Numbered from the stretch's first letter, positions 32,297 to 45,415 are shown. The stretch is 64,000 nt of DNA from Musa acuminata AAA Group (GCF_036884655.1 NC_088331.1:18757501-18821500); one strand, 5' to 3'. Notes: generated by a model not told the origin, from the sequence alone. Numbers and translations: made by a program.

Positions 32297-33137
32297 TATC
32301 GTAATTGTTTTAGCCTTTGATATGCTCCGTAACATTTTAATGCCATTGATATGCTTCAAAATCCTTCCTATACTATTGATATGCTCCGAAATCCTTCTAA
32401 TGCCATTGATATACTCTGAAATACTTCTTATGTCATTGATATGTTCCGAAGCATTTCATCCGCCAATGATATATTCTGAAATATTTCACTACGTCAATGA
32501 TTTGCTCCAATTAGTCTTTACTCCCTTGTTATGAACAAAACATGCTTCGAATGAAATGACATTGTAATTCTACATTCCTTGAGCGGTTATCTATGAACTC
32601 TTGTATCCTTGTCTTGTATTTTGATACCTTATTTGCTTTGAAACTGTCCTTTTTCACCATTGATATGTTAGTCGCTTGTTGAGCTCTATGTGCTCACCCC
32701 ATTGCTATATAAATTTTTCAAGATAGCTTGTCGCTCACTAGAATGTTTAAATTAAGCTACGACAATGGAAAACTAGAAGACTTTAGACAAACCTTTAGTG
32801 GATGATATGTTTTTATTGTATAAGTACATAAGGTGTCTAATGGAATGTTGATGGTAATGATATGAACATGTGATAAATATTAATTTTTGTGATTGTATAG
32901 AATCCCACACTTAGTGGATTTATGAGGTGGTTCTTGTCTTGGTGAGTTGGTTTCAGATTTTACGATTCATCGAGTGACGTGGTATATAAATTTAAACTAC
33001 ACATGTTTTATGAATTGTGGAATTATGGATGTGAATGACTTAATGTTTTCTTAGTGTCCTCAATTGTGTGATTGGATCTTTGAATTGGAATGTGTTGATC
33101 TGAATTATAATATTATCGATTCGAGGGGGGCGTGACA
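32297..33137 (+). repeat. 5' LTR of gypsy-like mini-element (truncated)
   Basis: Aligns with 35490-36343 of the 3' LTR. Its left 1.9 kb is missing where it meets the Sirevirus fragment. Includes about seven copies of the 30-bp minisatellite (32315-32515). Confidence 0.75.
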
Positions 33138-34969
33138 GAGTGGTATCAAAGCATGATTTGAGAATCACTGAGATATTTGATATGCTTGATGTGCAAAATA
33201 TATTGTGGTCTAGTAAACTATAGCGATTGGTAAAAATTACTTTGATGATTTTAGGATTCTATGATGTTGAGGACATTTGGTTCTTTTGCTTCGTCTTCTT
33301 TTGAATAATTGAGTGAGATGAAAGTGTTGATCAGGGACATCAAATTAGAATGGCCTAGGAATGAGATAATTTAAGGAGCTTAGTCCTCCCAGTTTTAGTG
33401 GGGAGCCTGATCCAATGATAACAAAACAATGGACATTATTAGATAAAAATTTTGATTTGAATGTTATGAAGAAAGGGCAAGACTCAATGATATTGATGGC
33501 CTCAATCCAAGTGCAATCTTGATCTCAACTTTTTATCGACGGAGGTATGATAAATTTAGAGGACAAAATTTTTCTTTCAAGGAGGCGAGAGTGTAACATC
33601 CCTCATTTTTGAAAATTTTATAAGAGCCTGTTTGTAATGTAGAGACCTAAATGTAAATATTAGAACTATGATATGATTTGTAAAAGATTCATATTAGGTT
33701 TTAAAAAAAAAATGATTGACATGTGTCATTAGCTAACCTAATGGTGCCACGTATGTTTATTCTAAGGATGACACCTAAGCCCCTTTCATGTATGTTTGCC
33801 ACCTTGCAATCCTTATATTAGCTAAATCTAATACATTAGAGAAGAAATTAAAGGAGGAAAACTAACGAGTTGCAGCCAATGTAGGTTTGAGAGGAGAAAG
33901 GAAGAGGAATTGAAGTAGAAGAAGGAGAAGAAGCTTTTCTTTGCTTGAGGTTTTGCATTAATTCCCCACATTTGGGAATCAAACTTTTTCTAAGGCAAGT
34001 GTTCTAACTCCTTCCTACAAAAATTTTGATCTTTGATTTTATCTTAATTTTGAAAACTTTGGAAGATTTTGGCTTCATACTTGATATTTCTATCATTTGG
34101 GATTAAAACTGTGAATCTGGAATTTTTCGAGATTTGACCTTTCTATATTGTTCTATCCATAACTTTCTCCACGGATCTTGGATTTAAGAGAAACTAAATT
34201 CATTACAAAATAGACTCAAACTCATTCTTTTGATACTAAGACTGATATATTTAGAGTCAATTTACCTACCAAAATTATTATTTTAATTGACCATATGAAA
34301 TTTGTAAAATAGAGACTATCAATTTTGATCTTTTAGTACTCTCTTACTTATATCTCTCTGTTGAAAACTCTGATTTATTTGAGGCATCATTTCTTGGAAA
34401 CCAGACTTATAGACCTTTCTATGCATATCTGATTTGAAATATTTGGAGCATAAATGCCTATTGTATCTATCATCTGTTCTTATCAACTCTATGAATTCTA
34501 CAAAATAGAGATAATGCTCTCTGACCTTTGGTTACTAAATTATTTATAACTCTTTTTTGGAATCTCCAATTCATACAAAACTTGATTTATCTAAATCTAG
34601 ATTAATACATCTTTCGAATGACACCTAATTTAGACAAATTAGAGTATAATTGGTTATCTAAATAATTCATGCAATGTGCCTCTCAAATTATGTTAGAATC
34701 GAGCTTTGACCGATTTTGCCTATTCTTGTTTCATCTCTTTCGAAATTGATTTCAGCTAAAATCCTTACTTCAGTTGAGCTTTACATTATTGATTCAAATT
34801 TCTATATACTCTTGTCCTATAAGTATTTGCATACCTAAATCTAGTATGTAAACTTAATGTTGGTATCATAATATTTCATATAGGCACATGCATTTCGTTG
34901 TTCCACATGTCTTTTCGATATGTGCCAACTTTATTGTTCACAATTCCCTTTTATACTTTATTATTTATG

Positions 34970-35068
34970 GGATTATTTGGACCTTTGCTAAAAATAGTAA
35001 AGGGATTATTTGGACCTTTGCTAGAAATAGTAAAGGGATTATCTGGACCTTTGCCAGAAATGGTAAAG
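34970..35068 (+). repeat. 33-bp tandem repeat, 3 units
   Basis: GGATTATTTGGACCTTTGCT followed by a 13-base A-rich stretch, three times with few changes. Confidence 0.88.
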
Positions 35069-35300
35069 GGTATATGCTTAGAGCCTGCAATGCTTTGCCG
35101 GCCCCCTCTGGCTTCATCCAGACATAGATGAATGATGCTCCCAGATGTGGGAGATTATGTTTGGGATCCTAAGTCACCTTCTATCTATTTGATATGATAT
35201 CCAAAGCTTTGGTTATTGGCTTCTATATGTGCTTTGGATAACAATGAAATGTGTGCAACGTCAAATGCGACGTTTGAGCTTCTAGTTTATATTTATTTTT

Positions 35301-35705
35301 TGATATGCTCTGAAATGCTTCATATACCATTGATATTTTCTGAAGCATTTCATCCGCTATTGATATGTTCCAAAATGTTTCATCCATCATTGATATGCTC
35401 CGTAATATTTCATATGACATTGATATGCTCCGAAATGCTTCATATGCCATTGATATGCTCCGAAACATTTCATACATTCTTGATATGCTCCAAAATGCTT
35501 CATATGCCATTAATATGCTCCATAACATTTTATATGCCATTGATATGCTCTAAAATTCTTCCTATGTCATTGATATGCTCCGAAATCCCTCTTATGCCAT
35601 TTATATACTCTGAAATGCTTCATATACCATTGATATGTTCCGAAGCATTTTATCCACCATTGATATGTTCTGAAATATTTTATTACATCAATGATTTGCT
35701 CCATT
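35301..35705 (+). repeat. 30-bp minisatellite in gypsy-like LTR
   Basis: About 13.5 degenerate units of TGATATGCTCCGAAATGCTT plus 10 bp (CATATGCCAT). The period is a multiple of three, so long frames with a 10-aa repeat stay open on it by chance. Confidence 0.92.
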
Positions 35706-36343
35706 TAGTCTTCACTCCCTTGTTATGAACAAAACATGCTTCGAATAAAATGACATTGTAATTCTGCATTCGTTGAGCGGCTATCTATGAACTCTTGTAT
35801 CCCTACCTTGTATTTTGATACCTTATTTGCTTTAAAATTATTCTTTTCGCCATTGATATATTAATCGCTTGCTGAGCTCTATGTGCTCACCCTGTTGCTA
35901 TATAAAATTTTTAAGATAGCTTGTCGCTCGCTAGAATGTTTAAATTGAGCTATGACAATAAAAAGCTAGAAGACTTTGGGTAAACCTTTAGTGGATGATA
36001 TGTTTTTATTGTGTAAGTACACTAGGTGTCTAATGGAATGTTGATGGTAATGATATGAACATGTGATAAATATTGGTTTTTGTGATTATATAGAATCCCA
36101 CATTTGTGGATTTATGAGGTGGTTCTTGTCTTGGAGAGTTAGTTTCAGATTTTACGATTCATCGAGTGATGTGGTATATGAATTTAAACTGCATAGGTCT
36201 TGTGAATTATGGAATTATGAATGTGAATGACTTGAATATTTTTCTCAGTGTCCTCAAATGTGTGTTTGGATCCTGGAATGGATTATTGATTTGAATTATA
36301 ATATTATCGATTCGGGGGGAGGGGGAGGGGGAGCGGCATGACA

Positions 36344-36688
36344 AAGTGGCAAGAAGCCAAGAATTCTGAGATGGATTCCATGTACTCTAACAAGGTTTGG
36401 AACCTAGATGATGCACCAAGGGTATTATACCCATCGGTTGCAAGTGGATCTTCAAGAAGAAGATCGGAGTAGATGGAAAGGTAGAGACCTATAAAGTAAG
36501 GCTAGTGGCTAAGGGGTATCGTCAAAGGCAAGGTGTTGACTATGACGAAACCTTCTCACCCATAGCTATGCTAAAATCTATCAGAATTCTATTGGTTATT
36601 ATAGCACACTATGATTATGAGATCTGGCAGATGGACGTAAAAACTGCATTCCTTAATGGCAACATCGAGGAGGAGATATATATGATAT
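36344..36688 (+). pseudogene. Family A reverse transcriptase fragment
   Basis: 345 bp matching element A RT (about 52968-53310): EMDSMYSNKVWNL, a frame slip, then KGYRQRQGVDYDETFSPIAML and MDVKTAFLNGNIEEEIYM. Cut on the left by the gypsy-like LTR and on the right by a Sirevirus LTR. Confidence 0.88.
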
Positions 36689-39600
36689 TGTTAGGATCAA
36701 GAGGACACTAAGAGGGGTGAATTAGTGCAGCGATAAAATCACATCTTCAAAAACGTTTCATTTTGATAAAACCATTTACGTTGAAAACCAATCTCGAAAA
36801 TTTCTTAAATTGAAACACATTTATAAATGAATTGAAGATAGTAAGCAATTAAAGAGGTTTGCAGTAAGGTAAATTGCTAAACAAAAATGTAAATTAGAGA
36901 GCACGCCAATTTATAGTGGTTTAGTCGTCATGACCTACATCCACTCCGTCGATTCCTCTTCTGTTGAGGCCACCGGCATCCACTTTCGATCTTCCTTTAC
37001 TAGGCGAAGATCAACCTCCTTCTTACACCCCTCTTCTTCTTTTCACAGGTTTAGGAGTCAACCTTTACAAGCACTCACTCCTCTCTTACAGAATTCTAAC
37101 ACTTAGACTAGAGGAGGATTCTCACAAGAAATTTCTATAGTGTTTTTCTACTTTTAAACTCTCTGTGCTTGTGTACTTTAACCAGGGATGAGAGGGGTAT
37201 TTATAGGCTTCAAGTTGATTCAAATTTGGAGCCTAAAAATTTTTAGGATCAAGAGCACTAAGAGGGGGGGGGGGGGGGGGGGGGGGTGAATTAGTGCAGC
37301 GGAAAACCTTCTACGATAAAAATCGCGTTCGTTCGATAAAAGTGATTTTGGTAAGAAAGCCGATTCGTAAATCACTTTAACTTTTGATTAAGCGAGATCC
37401 AATTAAAGCAAGGATATAAAGACAGTTTGCAGTTATGATAGAAATCAAAACGTAAGCGCAAACTGAAACATGATCATCGTACGATAAAACTGATTTACGT
37501 CTAAACGCCGATTCGGAAAGTGCAAAGCTTGAAACCCAATCGTATATGTGCAAAAAGCAGTAAGCTTTTGAGGAGGTTTGCAGTAAAGATAATATGCTCA
37601 AAGTAAATGCAAACCGAGATATAGAGTGGTTCGGTCAATCTTGACCTACTCCACTTTTGGCTTCCTCCACCGACGAGGTCACCAACGTCAACTAGAGGCC
37701 TTCCTTCAATAGGCGAAGGCCAACCACCCTTTTACAGTTTCACTCCTTTCGATGGGCTTAGGAGACAACCCTTATAGAATTTTCTCTCCTCTCTTTACAG
37801 CTCAGAACTTGGAAGAAAAGAGGGAGAAGAACTTTTGGCCTTTACAACAATTTTGAGCTCTAAAAATCACAGAACAAGATCAGGATTTCGGTGTTAGTTG
37901 ATTGATGTTTCAGTGCTGAATGGGTGAGGAATTTATAAGCCCCAACCCAGTTCAAATTTGGAGCTCAAAACTGTCAATTCCCGGAATTCTGGGATCAGGC
38001 GGTTGCACCTCCTGCCAGAGCTCGAAGACCGAGCTCAGGCCGTGCAACCTCCTGATTGAGGCGGTTGCACCGCTCAGCCAGTGCTCGGAGACCGAGCCCA
38101 AGTGGTGCCACCTCCTGTTAGGGGAGGTTGCACCGCCCAGTCTCGCTCGGAGACTGAGCCCAGGCGGTGCCACCGCCTGGCTGGAGCGGTTGCACCTCCC
38201 AGTCTCACTCGGAGACTGAGCCCAGGTGGTGCAACCTCCTGCCTTGGGCGGTTCAACCGCTTGGCAGAAATCAGGGTCCGAATGGGTTGATCCATTCGGC
38301 CCAATTTGGGTTTTTCAGGGGCCCAATTGCCCCAAGATTAAGTTAATGGGATCACCTCCCATTTCCAACTTAATCATTGCGCTAACTACTATATTTCCTA
38401 AGACATTTACTGCAATTTGCTCCGGTGTGTCAATCGCTTCTTCCGGCGAGCTTCCGGCGAACTTCCGTCGATCATCCGATGAACCCTCGATGATGCTCCT
38501 ACGGACTTCCGGCAAACTCCTGGACTTACGATGATCCACTTAGCAAGTTTTGACGAGCTTCTTTGGTAAGCTCATGGACTTCTCGGATTTGTTCCCGCAG
38601 AACCTCCGACGATTGTCCGAACTTCCGTCGAACTCTCGAACTCCCAACGTGATCATTGTCTTGACTCCGGCGTAACTCTTGCTACATGTCTTTCTTCTAT
38701 CGTATTTAATCCTGCACACTTAAAACAAAACTTCGATCGAGACAATTAATCCTAAGCAATTAACCAAGTTGTCCGGCATGTCATTGGTCCCTTGACACTT
38801 CGTCTGATTCTTCGACGCATCGTCCTCTCCTACAGCCTATTGCCCAATCGGCCAATTGACTCCGCAACTCTGATATCCTTGGCACAATACCCGCTCTTCT
38901 TGGCCCGATGCCCGAGTCCACGGCCCGAAGCCTTCTATCGATATGTCGACCGATCCACCGGCCCGTCGTCCAATCTTCTGACATGTTCCTCCGGCACAAC
39001 ATGATTTTCCTACTTTAATTGTCTCATCATGATCGAAGCATCCTGCGTCACTTAAAACGCAGATTAAATCATAAACATATATCAAGTAGTTTCATCATCA
39101 AAATACGAGATTCAACAAAAATATCTCATCTCGGGTTCCCCGAGCATGGGCGATACCACCGCCTGCGTTAGGCGGTACCACCGCTAGTGTCAGTCTGACA
39201 CTGACACTACACTGGGCAGTACCACCGCCTGGGGTGCTGTGTTGGGCGGTACCACCACCTAGACTGGCGGTACCACCGCTTGACATAGTCTTGAAGACTG
39301 TGCCACGACGGTGAGACTTCTTGGGGCATTGTTTGGGCCTCTTATTGGGCTCAACACAATCCTTACATGGGCCTAGCTAACCCCTAATTGGATTTGGATT
39401 TGGGTTAACCCAATTACGTCCTAACTATGATTCCTAAGACATTGGCTAAGCTAAACAAGTCCCTATGTCTTGGTTTCTTTCAGTGATCTTTCGGTAAACT
39501 TTCAACGAACTCTCGGCAATGTTCCAAGGGACTCCAAGCAAGCTCCTAGACTTCACGATGATCTTCTTGGTGAGTTTCGATGAGCTTTTCTAGCAAGCTC

Positions 39601-40134
39601 TGAGACTTCTTAGCTTGTTCCGTCAGAACTTCTGACGAACGTCCGGACTTCCGACGAACTCTCGAACTCCCAACAAAATCACGTCCTTGACTTTGGGACT
39701 TCATTTTGCTTCATGCCTTGCTATCATGGTTAATCCTGCACATGTAAAACACACTTCGATCTAGACAATTAATACTAAGCATTAATCATGTTGTACGACA
39801 TGTCATTGGTCCCTCGACGCTTCGTCCGATTCTTCGGCGCATCGTCCTCTTTTGCCACCTATTGCCCAATCGGCCAGTTGACTCCGATATCCTTGGTGCA
39901 ATATCCACTCTTCTTGGCCCGATGCCCGAATCCATGGTCCAAAGCCTTCTATCAATACGTCGACCAATCCTTTAGCCCGACGTTCAATCTTCTGACATGT
40001 TTTCCTCCAGCCCAACATGATTTTTCCTGCTTTAATTGTCTCGTCCTGATCGAAGCATCCAGCGTCACTCAAAACGCTAATTAAAACATAAACACTTATC
40101 AATTGGTTTCATCATCAAAATACGAGATTCAACA
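36689..40134 (-). repeat. Sirevirus 3' LTR of element D, split by a solo LTR
   Basis: Reversed LTR TGTTAGG...TTCAACA made of 36689-37240 and 39123-40134 (about 1564 bp without the insert). It has a reversed TATA (37198-37205) and GGCGGTACCACCGC palindromes (39149-39282). A reversed polypurine tract (ATCTCCCCCTTTTTGATAATG) follows at 40135, making it the 3' LTR of a minus-strand element whose body is mostly lost. Confidence 0.85.
37241..39117 (-). mobile_element. Solo Sirevirus LTR inside LTR D
   Basis: 1877 bp, starting TTTTAGGATC (TG changed to TT) and ending TTCAACA, flanked by a perfect 5-bp TSD AAAAT (37236-37240 and 39118-39122). No internal sequence remains, so LTR-LTR recombination removed the rest. 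Contains a 23-base G run (37264-37286), ATTTATA (37931-37937) and B2/G-type GGTTGCACC palindromes (38000-38270). Confidence 0.92.
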
Positions 40135-40352
40135 ATCTCCCCCTTTTTGATAATGACAACCAATCGACGACCGAGTTAACCTTAACTCCTGTAGTTTAAA
40201 CAAACTCCCCCTATCAATATGCTATATTGATAGAAACTCTTGGATTCAAAAATCCAAGTAACATATCATGCATAACATCAATATACTTCTCCCCCTTTGT
40301 CATCAACAAAAAGGAGAAGTCCAACTATTTATGTGTTTGGAATACAAGTTCA
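40135..40352 (-). other. 3' tail of element D
   Basis: Reversed polypurine tracts (40135-40155 and about 40288-40305, CTCCCCCTTTGTCATC) and AT-rich tail; no gene. Confidence 0.65.
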
Positions 40353-42209
40353 ATACATTGCACATCCTGTACACTTGTCTCAATATATAGATTAGATCAA
40401 ACAATTTACAATTGACTTCATCATCAAAATCCAAGATTCAATAATCTCCCCTTTTTTTATGATGACAATCAATTGATGATGGAGTTAACCTTAACTCCCC
40501 CTATCTATATGCCATACTTGAGAAAAGACATTCTTGAATTCAAGGCCTTTGAATTCAAGAAACAAATTGATAAGATATGTTCATTAAACTTATCAACATG
40601 CATATCATGATTCCTATCATGATTTAACATACGATTCCAAGTTTTTATCAAAATGATGTCAAGGCATGACATCCATTTCAAGCATGATATTTCAAATATG
40701 AAAGATGACAAAGATAGCAATTCATCATTCTATGGCAAGATATCAATTGTAAAATAGCAAGTTAAGCTCTAGATATCTTATCATAATGAAAGACATTTAT
40801 TGAGCAAATATTTCAAGTATATATGATAAAATACATTACATATATTTGTCATCAATTTACCATATTTTAATTTTTTTTCTCCCCCTTTGTCATAAACAAA
40901 AAGGAGAACAATTCAACAATGCAAGTGTGGTAAAAAAAATTCAAACAAGTTTCACACTCAGAAGTTCTCATCATTAAATTTTATCAACTTTAAAGTGATA
41001 GATTCCATCAACTTCTCCCGCTTTGTCATCACAATTTTGCATGAAGAAGAGGAAAGAAGGTAAGGAGGGAATCCATTAGTCACTAAATTTGTAAAATGAT
41101 TTGAATCAAATCAAAATTGATAAATAAGTTTTCGTTAAAACATGCTTTCATTTTGAGAAAGAGAAAGGATTCATGAAAAGGATCAAGATATCCATATGAA
41201 ATCAAATCCCCAATCTTGCAAATAATTATCACACACGAAAATTTATTTTTCAAGGATTAAGATATCCATTAGAATTCCTTCATTTTTCATGAGAAGAATA
41301 AGGAAGAATTCATGGGAGATGAGTATCATATGAAGGAGAAATTCATGAATAAAACTTCATAGTACGAAGAGCATTACATCAAATCCATTTCTTATTAAAA
41401 ATTCATAAGAGTGAAATTCATGAGAGATGCATTTGTCAATGACTTCTATATATCAAACATCAAGATATTTAAATGCACAATCACTTTATGCATGATAAAA
41501 TATTTCGGCATAGCCTTTCATTACTCTTTGCAGGAAATATCATTATTATTGCATTGTAGCATTCAAAAGTTCATAATATTAAGAATCTGATAATGCATCA
41601 TTTGTATGATAAAGAGATCACAACATCATAAAATTTTCAGTGCAGAGTTTTGACTTCAAAGTAAGAGTTATAACATCTAAGTAAGCATCTTATTTACATC
41701 ATTATATAAAATTCACGTCATAAGAGGAGAAGATTCGTACTCAAACATCATATTAAAACTTATATGGGAAAATGCATATGGCTCATTATGCATACTATAA
41801 GATCATGATTTAAGTGAGTGATCCAAGGAATCAAGAAAGTCCGAAAACGAAATTTAACAAATTCATGCATTCTGACAAATTAACATTCCTAATTCTCTTC
41901 TAATAAAATCAAATTATTCTTCACTTAAAGGCTTTATAAAAATATCGACTAATTGATGTTTTGTATCAATAAACTCTAATATTACATCATGATTATTAAC
42001 ATGATCTCGTATAAAGTGATATCTAATATAAATATATTAGTTCTAAAGTGTTGAATGGGATTTTTTGTTAAACATATTACACTTGTGTTATCATATTTTA
42101 TGGGAATATTTTTAAGATGGATCTTATAATCATCTAAAGTATTTTTCATCCACACAACTTGTGCAGAATATGCAAAAGCTGCAATGTACTCAGCTTCAGT
42201 TGTAGAAAA
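40353..42209 (-). mobile_element. Sirevirus-type remnant D2 with RNase H end
   Basis: Begins with the last 90 bp of a reversed LTR (ending ATTCAATA at about 40444) and its reversed polypurine tract. An AT-rich tail with a further CTCCCCCTTTGTCAT run (about 40880) follows. The stretch at 41880-42209 encodes, on the minus strand, the decayed C-terminal RNase H region (HQLVDIFIKPL, CDNTSVICLT, STTEAEYIAAF-like). It stops abruptly where plus-strand pol of element H begins. Confidence 0.72.
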
Positions 42210-45104
42210 TCAAGTTTTTCAATTGATGATGTGTTGCTAGTTGATGGATTGAAACATAATCTCTTAAGCATTAGTCAATTATGCGATAAAGGTTACATTG
42301 TTAGATTTGAATCTAATGTGTGCATTATTGAAAAACCAAACAATAACATATCAATGATTGCCTTAAAAAAAAATAATGTCTACACCATCAACCTTGATGA
42401 ACTTAATAATGAAATGTGCTTTTCCATTTTAAATGATGATGCTTGGCTTTGGCAAAGGAGATTAGGCCATGCAAGTATGAAACTAATATCTAAGATTTCA
42501 TCTAGAGAGTTAGTACAAGGGATTCCCAATATAAAGTTTGTTAAAGACAAAGTGTGTGATGCTTGTCAACTAGGAAAACAAATAAAAACTAGTTTCAAAC
42601 TAAAAAATCAAATTAGCACCACTAGACCAATGCAATTGATTCATTTGGACTTATTTGGACCAATTGACAAAACGAGTCTAAGAGGAAGCAAATATGTCTT
42701 CATAATTGTAGATGACTATAGTAGATACACTTGGACCTATTTCTTGGCTCATAAAAGTGATTGTTTCAAATGTTTCTCTACATTTTGTAAACTTACTCAA
42801 AACAAAAAAGGCTTCATGATTTCATCAATTCAGAGTGATCACGGAGGCAAATTTCAAAACCATGACTTTCAAAGTTTTTGTGAATCAAATGGATATAATC
42901 ACAACCTTTCCACTCTAATAAATACTCAACAAAATGGGGTAGTTGAAAGAAAAAATAGAAATTTACAAGAAATGGCAAGAACCATGTTAAATGAACATAG
43001 TCTACCTATGTATTTTTGGGCCGAAGCCGTTAATACGGCTTGCTATGTCATAAATAGGGTTCTAATAAGACTATCTCTGTCAAAAACTCCCTATGAATTA
43101 TGGAACAACAAAAAACCAAATGTTTCTTATTTTAAAGTTTTTCGTTGCAAATGCTTTATTTTCAATGAAAATGATACCTTAGAAAATTTTGATGCTAAAT
43201 CTGAAGAAAGCATCTTTCTTGGTTACTCTTCTATTTCTAAGACTTTTCATGTTTTTAACAAAAGAACCTTAGTTATAGAAGAGTCTATTCACGCAGTTAT
43301 TAATGAAATTTTCGAGTTAAAGAAAAATGATTTTGATGATGATCTTGGTTTTGATAATTTGAATTTAAATGAACCCCCTCCTCAAAATAGCAACTTGGAT
43401 GTATCTTCTTCCGAAATTTCATTACCCAAGGAATGAAAGTATGTAGATGCTCATCTAAAGGAGCTAATTATAGGAGATACATCAAAAGGGGTTCAAACTC
43501 GTTCTTCCTTCAAGATTTTTTGTGCTAACGCCGCCTTCCTTTCTCAAATAGAACCTAAATGCATTGACGAAGCCTTGAAAGATGATTCATGGGTTATTGC
43601 AATGCAAGAGGAATTAGACCAATTTGAGAGGAATGAGGTATAGAAGCTTGTTCCTAGACCTAGTGACCATTTAATCATAGGTACTAAATGGGTCTTTAGA
43701 AACAAGCAAGATGAATGCGTGGTTAGAAACAAGCAAGATGAATGCGTGGTTAGAAACAAGGCTAGACTAGTGGCTAAAAGTTTCAACCAATAAAAAGGTA
43801 TCAACTATGAAGAGACCTTCACTCTTGTGGCTAGATTAGAAGCCATTAGGATGCTCCTTACCTATGCTAGTAGTAATGATTTTAAACTGTTTCAAATGGA
43901 TGTCAAAAGTACTTTCTTGAATGATGTTATTTCCGAAGAAGTGTATGTTGAACAACCTCTCGGATTTGAATATTCTCTTCTTCCTAATCATGTATTTAGA
44001 TTGACTAAGGCTCTCTATAGCTTAAAACAAGCTCTTGGAGCTTGGTATGAAAGGCTTAGTTCCTTTCTTATTTTAAATATTTTTACAAAAGGCAAGGTTG
44101 ATACTACATTGTTTATCAAATATTTTGAAAATAATTTTCTTATTGTTCAAATTTATGTTACTGATATTATTTTTAGTTCTTCGGATGAATCACTATGTGA
44201 ATCATTTGCCAAATGTATGAGTCATGAATTTGAAATGAGCCTAATGGGAGAATTAACCTTCTTTTTAGGATTGCAAATTAAACAACTTAGTAAAGGTATA
44301 TTTTTTAATCAATCTAAATATATGTTAGAATTGTTAAAATGATTTAACATGGATGGTTCAAAAGCGATAAACACTCTTATGAGTACTTCCACTAAGTTAG
44401 ATATGGATGAAAATGGTGAAAACTTTGATCAAAAAATGTATAGGGGAATGATAGGAAGTCTACTTTACCTCGCCGCAACTAGACCGGATATCATGTTTAG
44501 TGTAGGACTTTGTGCTAGGTTTCAAGCTAATCCTAAATTATCTCATCTTAAAAGTGTAAAAAGAATCCTTCGATATCTTAAAGGAACTCCTAATTTAGGA
44601 TTATGATATCCAAAATCCGATAATTTTGATTTAATAGCTTATGCAGATGCCGATTTTGGTGGATGTAGGATAGATAGAAAAAGCACATCTGAAACATGTC
44701 AATTTTTAGGACATGCACTTGTTTCTTGAACTTCCAAGAAACAAAATTCGGTTGCACTATCTACGGTGGAAGCCGAACATATAGCTACAAGTGCATGATG
44801 TGCACAAGTTGTTTGGATGAAGAATATATTAGAATACTATGGAATTTACTTGAAGAACATTCCCATAAAATGTGATAATACAAGTGCTATTTGTCTAACC
44901 AAAAATCTAATTCAACACTCTAGAACTAAGCATATTGACATTAGGCATCACTTTATATGAGATCAAGTCAATAATAATAATGTCATTCTAGAATTTATTG
45001 ATACAAAGCATCAATTAGCGGATATTTCCACAAAAGCCTTAAATGAAGATCAATTTGTCTTTATTAGAAGGGAATTATGCATGATGAATTATCCTTGTGA
45101 ATGA
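42210..45104 (+). pseudogene. pol: H pol: protease end, INT, RT, RNase H
   Basis: One continuous frame of about 965 codons with roughly nine in-frame stops and no frameshift. INT zinc region ([10 protein letters not shown]...CDACQLGKQ), INT core ([23 protein letters not shown] where the family has [13 protein letters not shown]), RT (MDVKSTFLND, LKQALGAWYERL) and RNase H (ADADFGGCRIDRKST). The RT active site reads YVTD instead of YVDD. A 27-bp unit is tandemly doubled at about 43705-43760 (KQDECVVRN twice). Most stops fall where relatives have Trp or Arg. Natural end at 45102-45104. Confidence 0.9.
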
Positions 45105-45301
45105 GCTTGATTGCATATATTTTTCAAAAATTCTTCATTTTCTTTTCGATTTTCATGGATTTGATTTCTTCCTTCTCTTTCGATTCTAAATGACATCTTA
45201 AAGCGCAATCCAAGATCCTATCCTATCTTGAACCAAACACCTTTGAAAAACAAAAAGGGGGAGGAAAGAAAGTTTTTCTTTCTCTTCTTTAGCATGCCAG
45301 T

Positions 45302-45415
45302 GGTGGAACCGCTTGAGCGCTCGGTCGCCAGGCAGTGGCACTGCTCGGATTGGTAGTGGCACCGCCCGAGAACTCCCTTATAAGAGAAGGGGTTAGGGCC
45401 GGTGGTGGAATCGCC
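45302..45415 (+). promoter_or_regulatory. LTR-like internal promoter upstream of extra ORF
   Basis: Four GGCGGT-N3-ACCGCC-like motifs (from 45302, 45331-45344, 45352-45366 and 45401-45415) surround a TATAA at 45379-45383. This mimics the U3 layout of the Sirevirus LTRs in this window, but no LTR is present here. A promoter role is inferred. Confidence 0.5.

Larger units (their letters stand above)
32297..36343 (+). mobile_element. Gypsy-like mini-element with very long LTRs
   Basis: Two related direct repeats (5' copy truncated, ending GTGACA at 33137; 3' copy 33592-36343, TGTAACATCCC...ATGACA) flank only 454 bp. After the first comes TGGTATCAAAGC (primer-site-like, 33141-33152). Before the second comes a purine-rich AAGGAGGCGAGAG. 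The interior keeps a scrap resembling a gypsy gag N-terminus (about 33370-33460, KELSPPSFSGEPDPM across a frame break). It is a non-autonomous, deleted derivative. Confidence 0.75.
33592..36343 (+). repeat. 3' LTR of gypsy-like mini-element
   Basis: 2752 bp, TGTAACATCCC to TGACA. Contains a three-unit 33-bp repeat (34970-35068) and a 13-14-unit 30-bp repeat (35301-35705). Confidence 0.78.

Noticed and set aside
35216..35728. 170-aa frame with a 10-aa repeat (CSEMLHMPLI-like)
   Set aside because: The 30-bp minisatellite keeps frames open automatically. No start context or homologue is visible, and the sequence lies inside an LTR.
41880..42209. RNase H of element H itself
   Set aside because: It is on the opposite strand to H pol, which has its own RNase H at 44600-45100, so it belongs to a separate or inverted copy.
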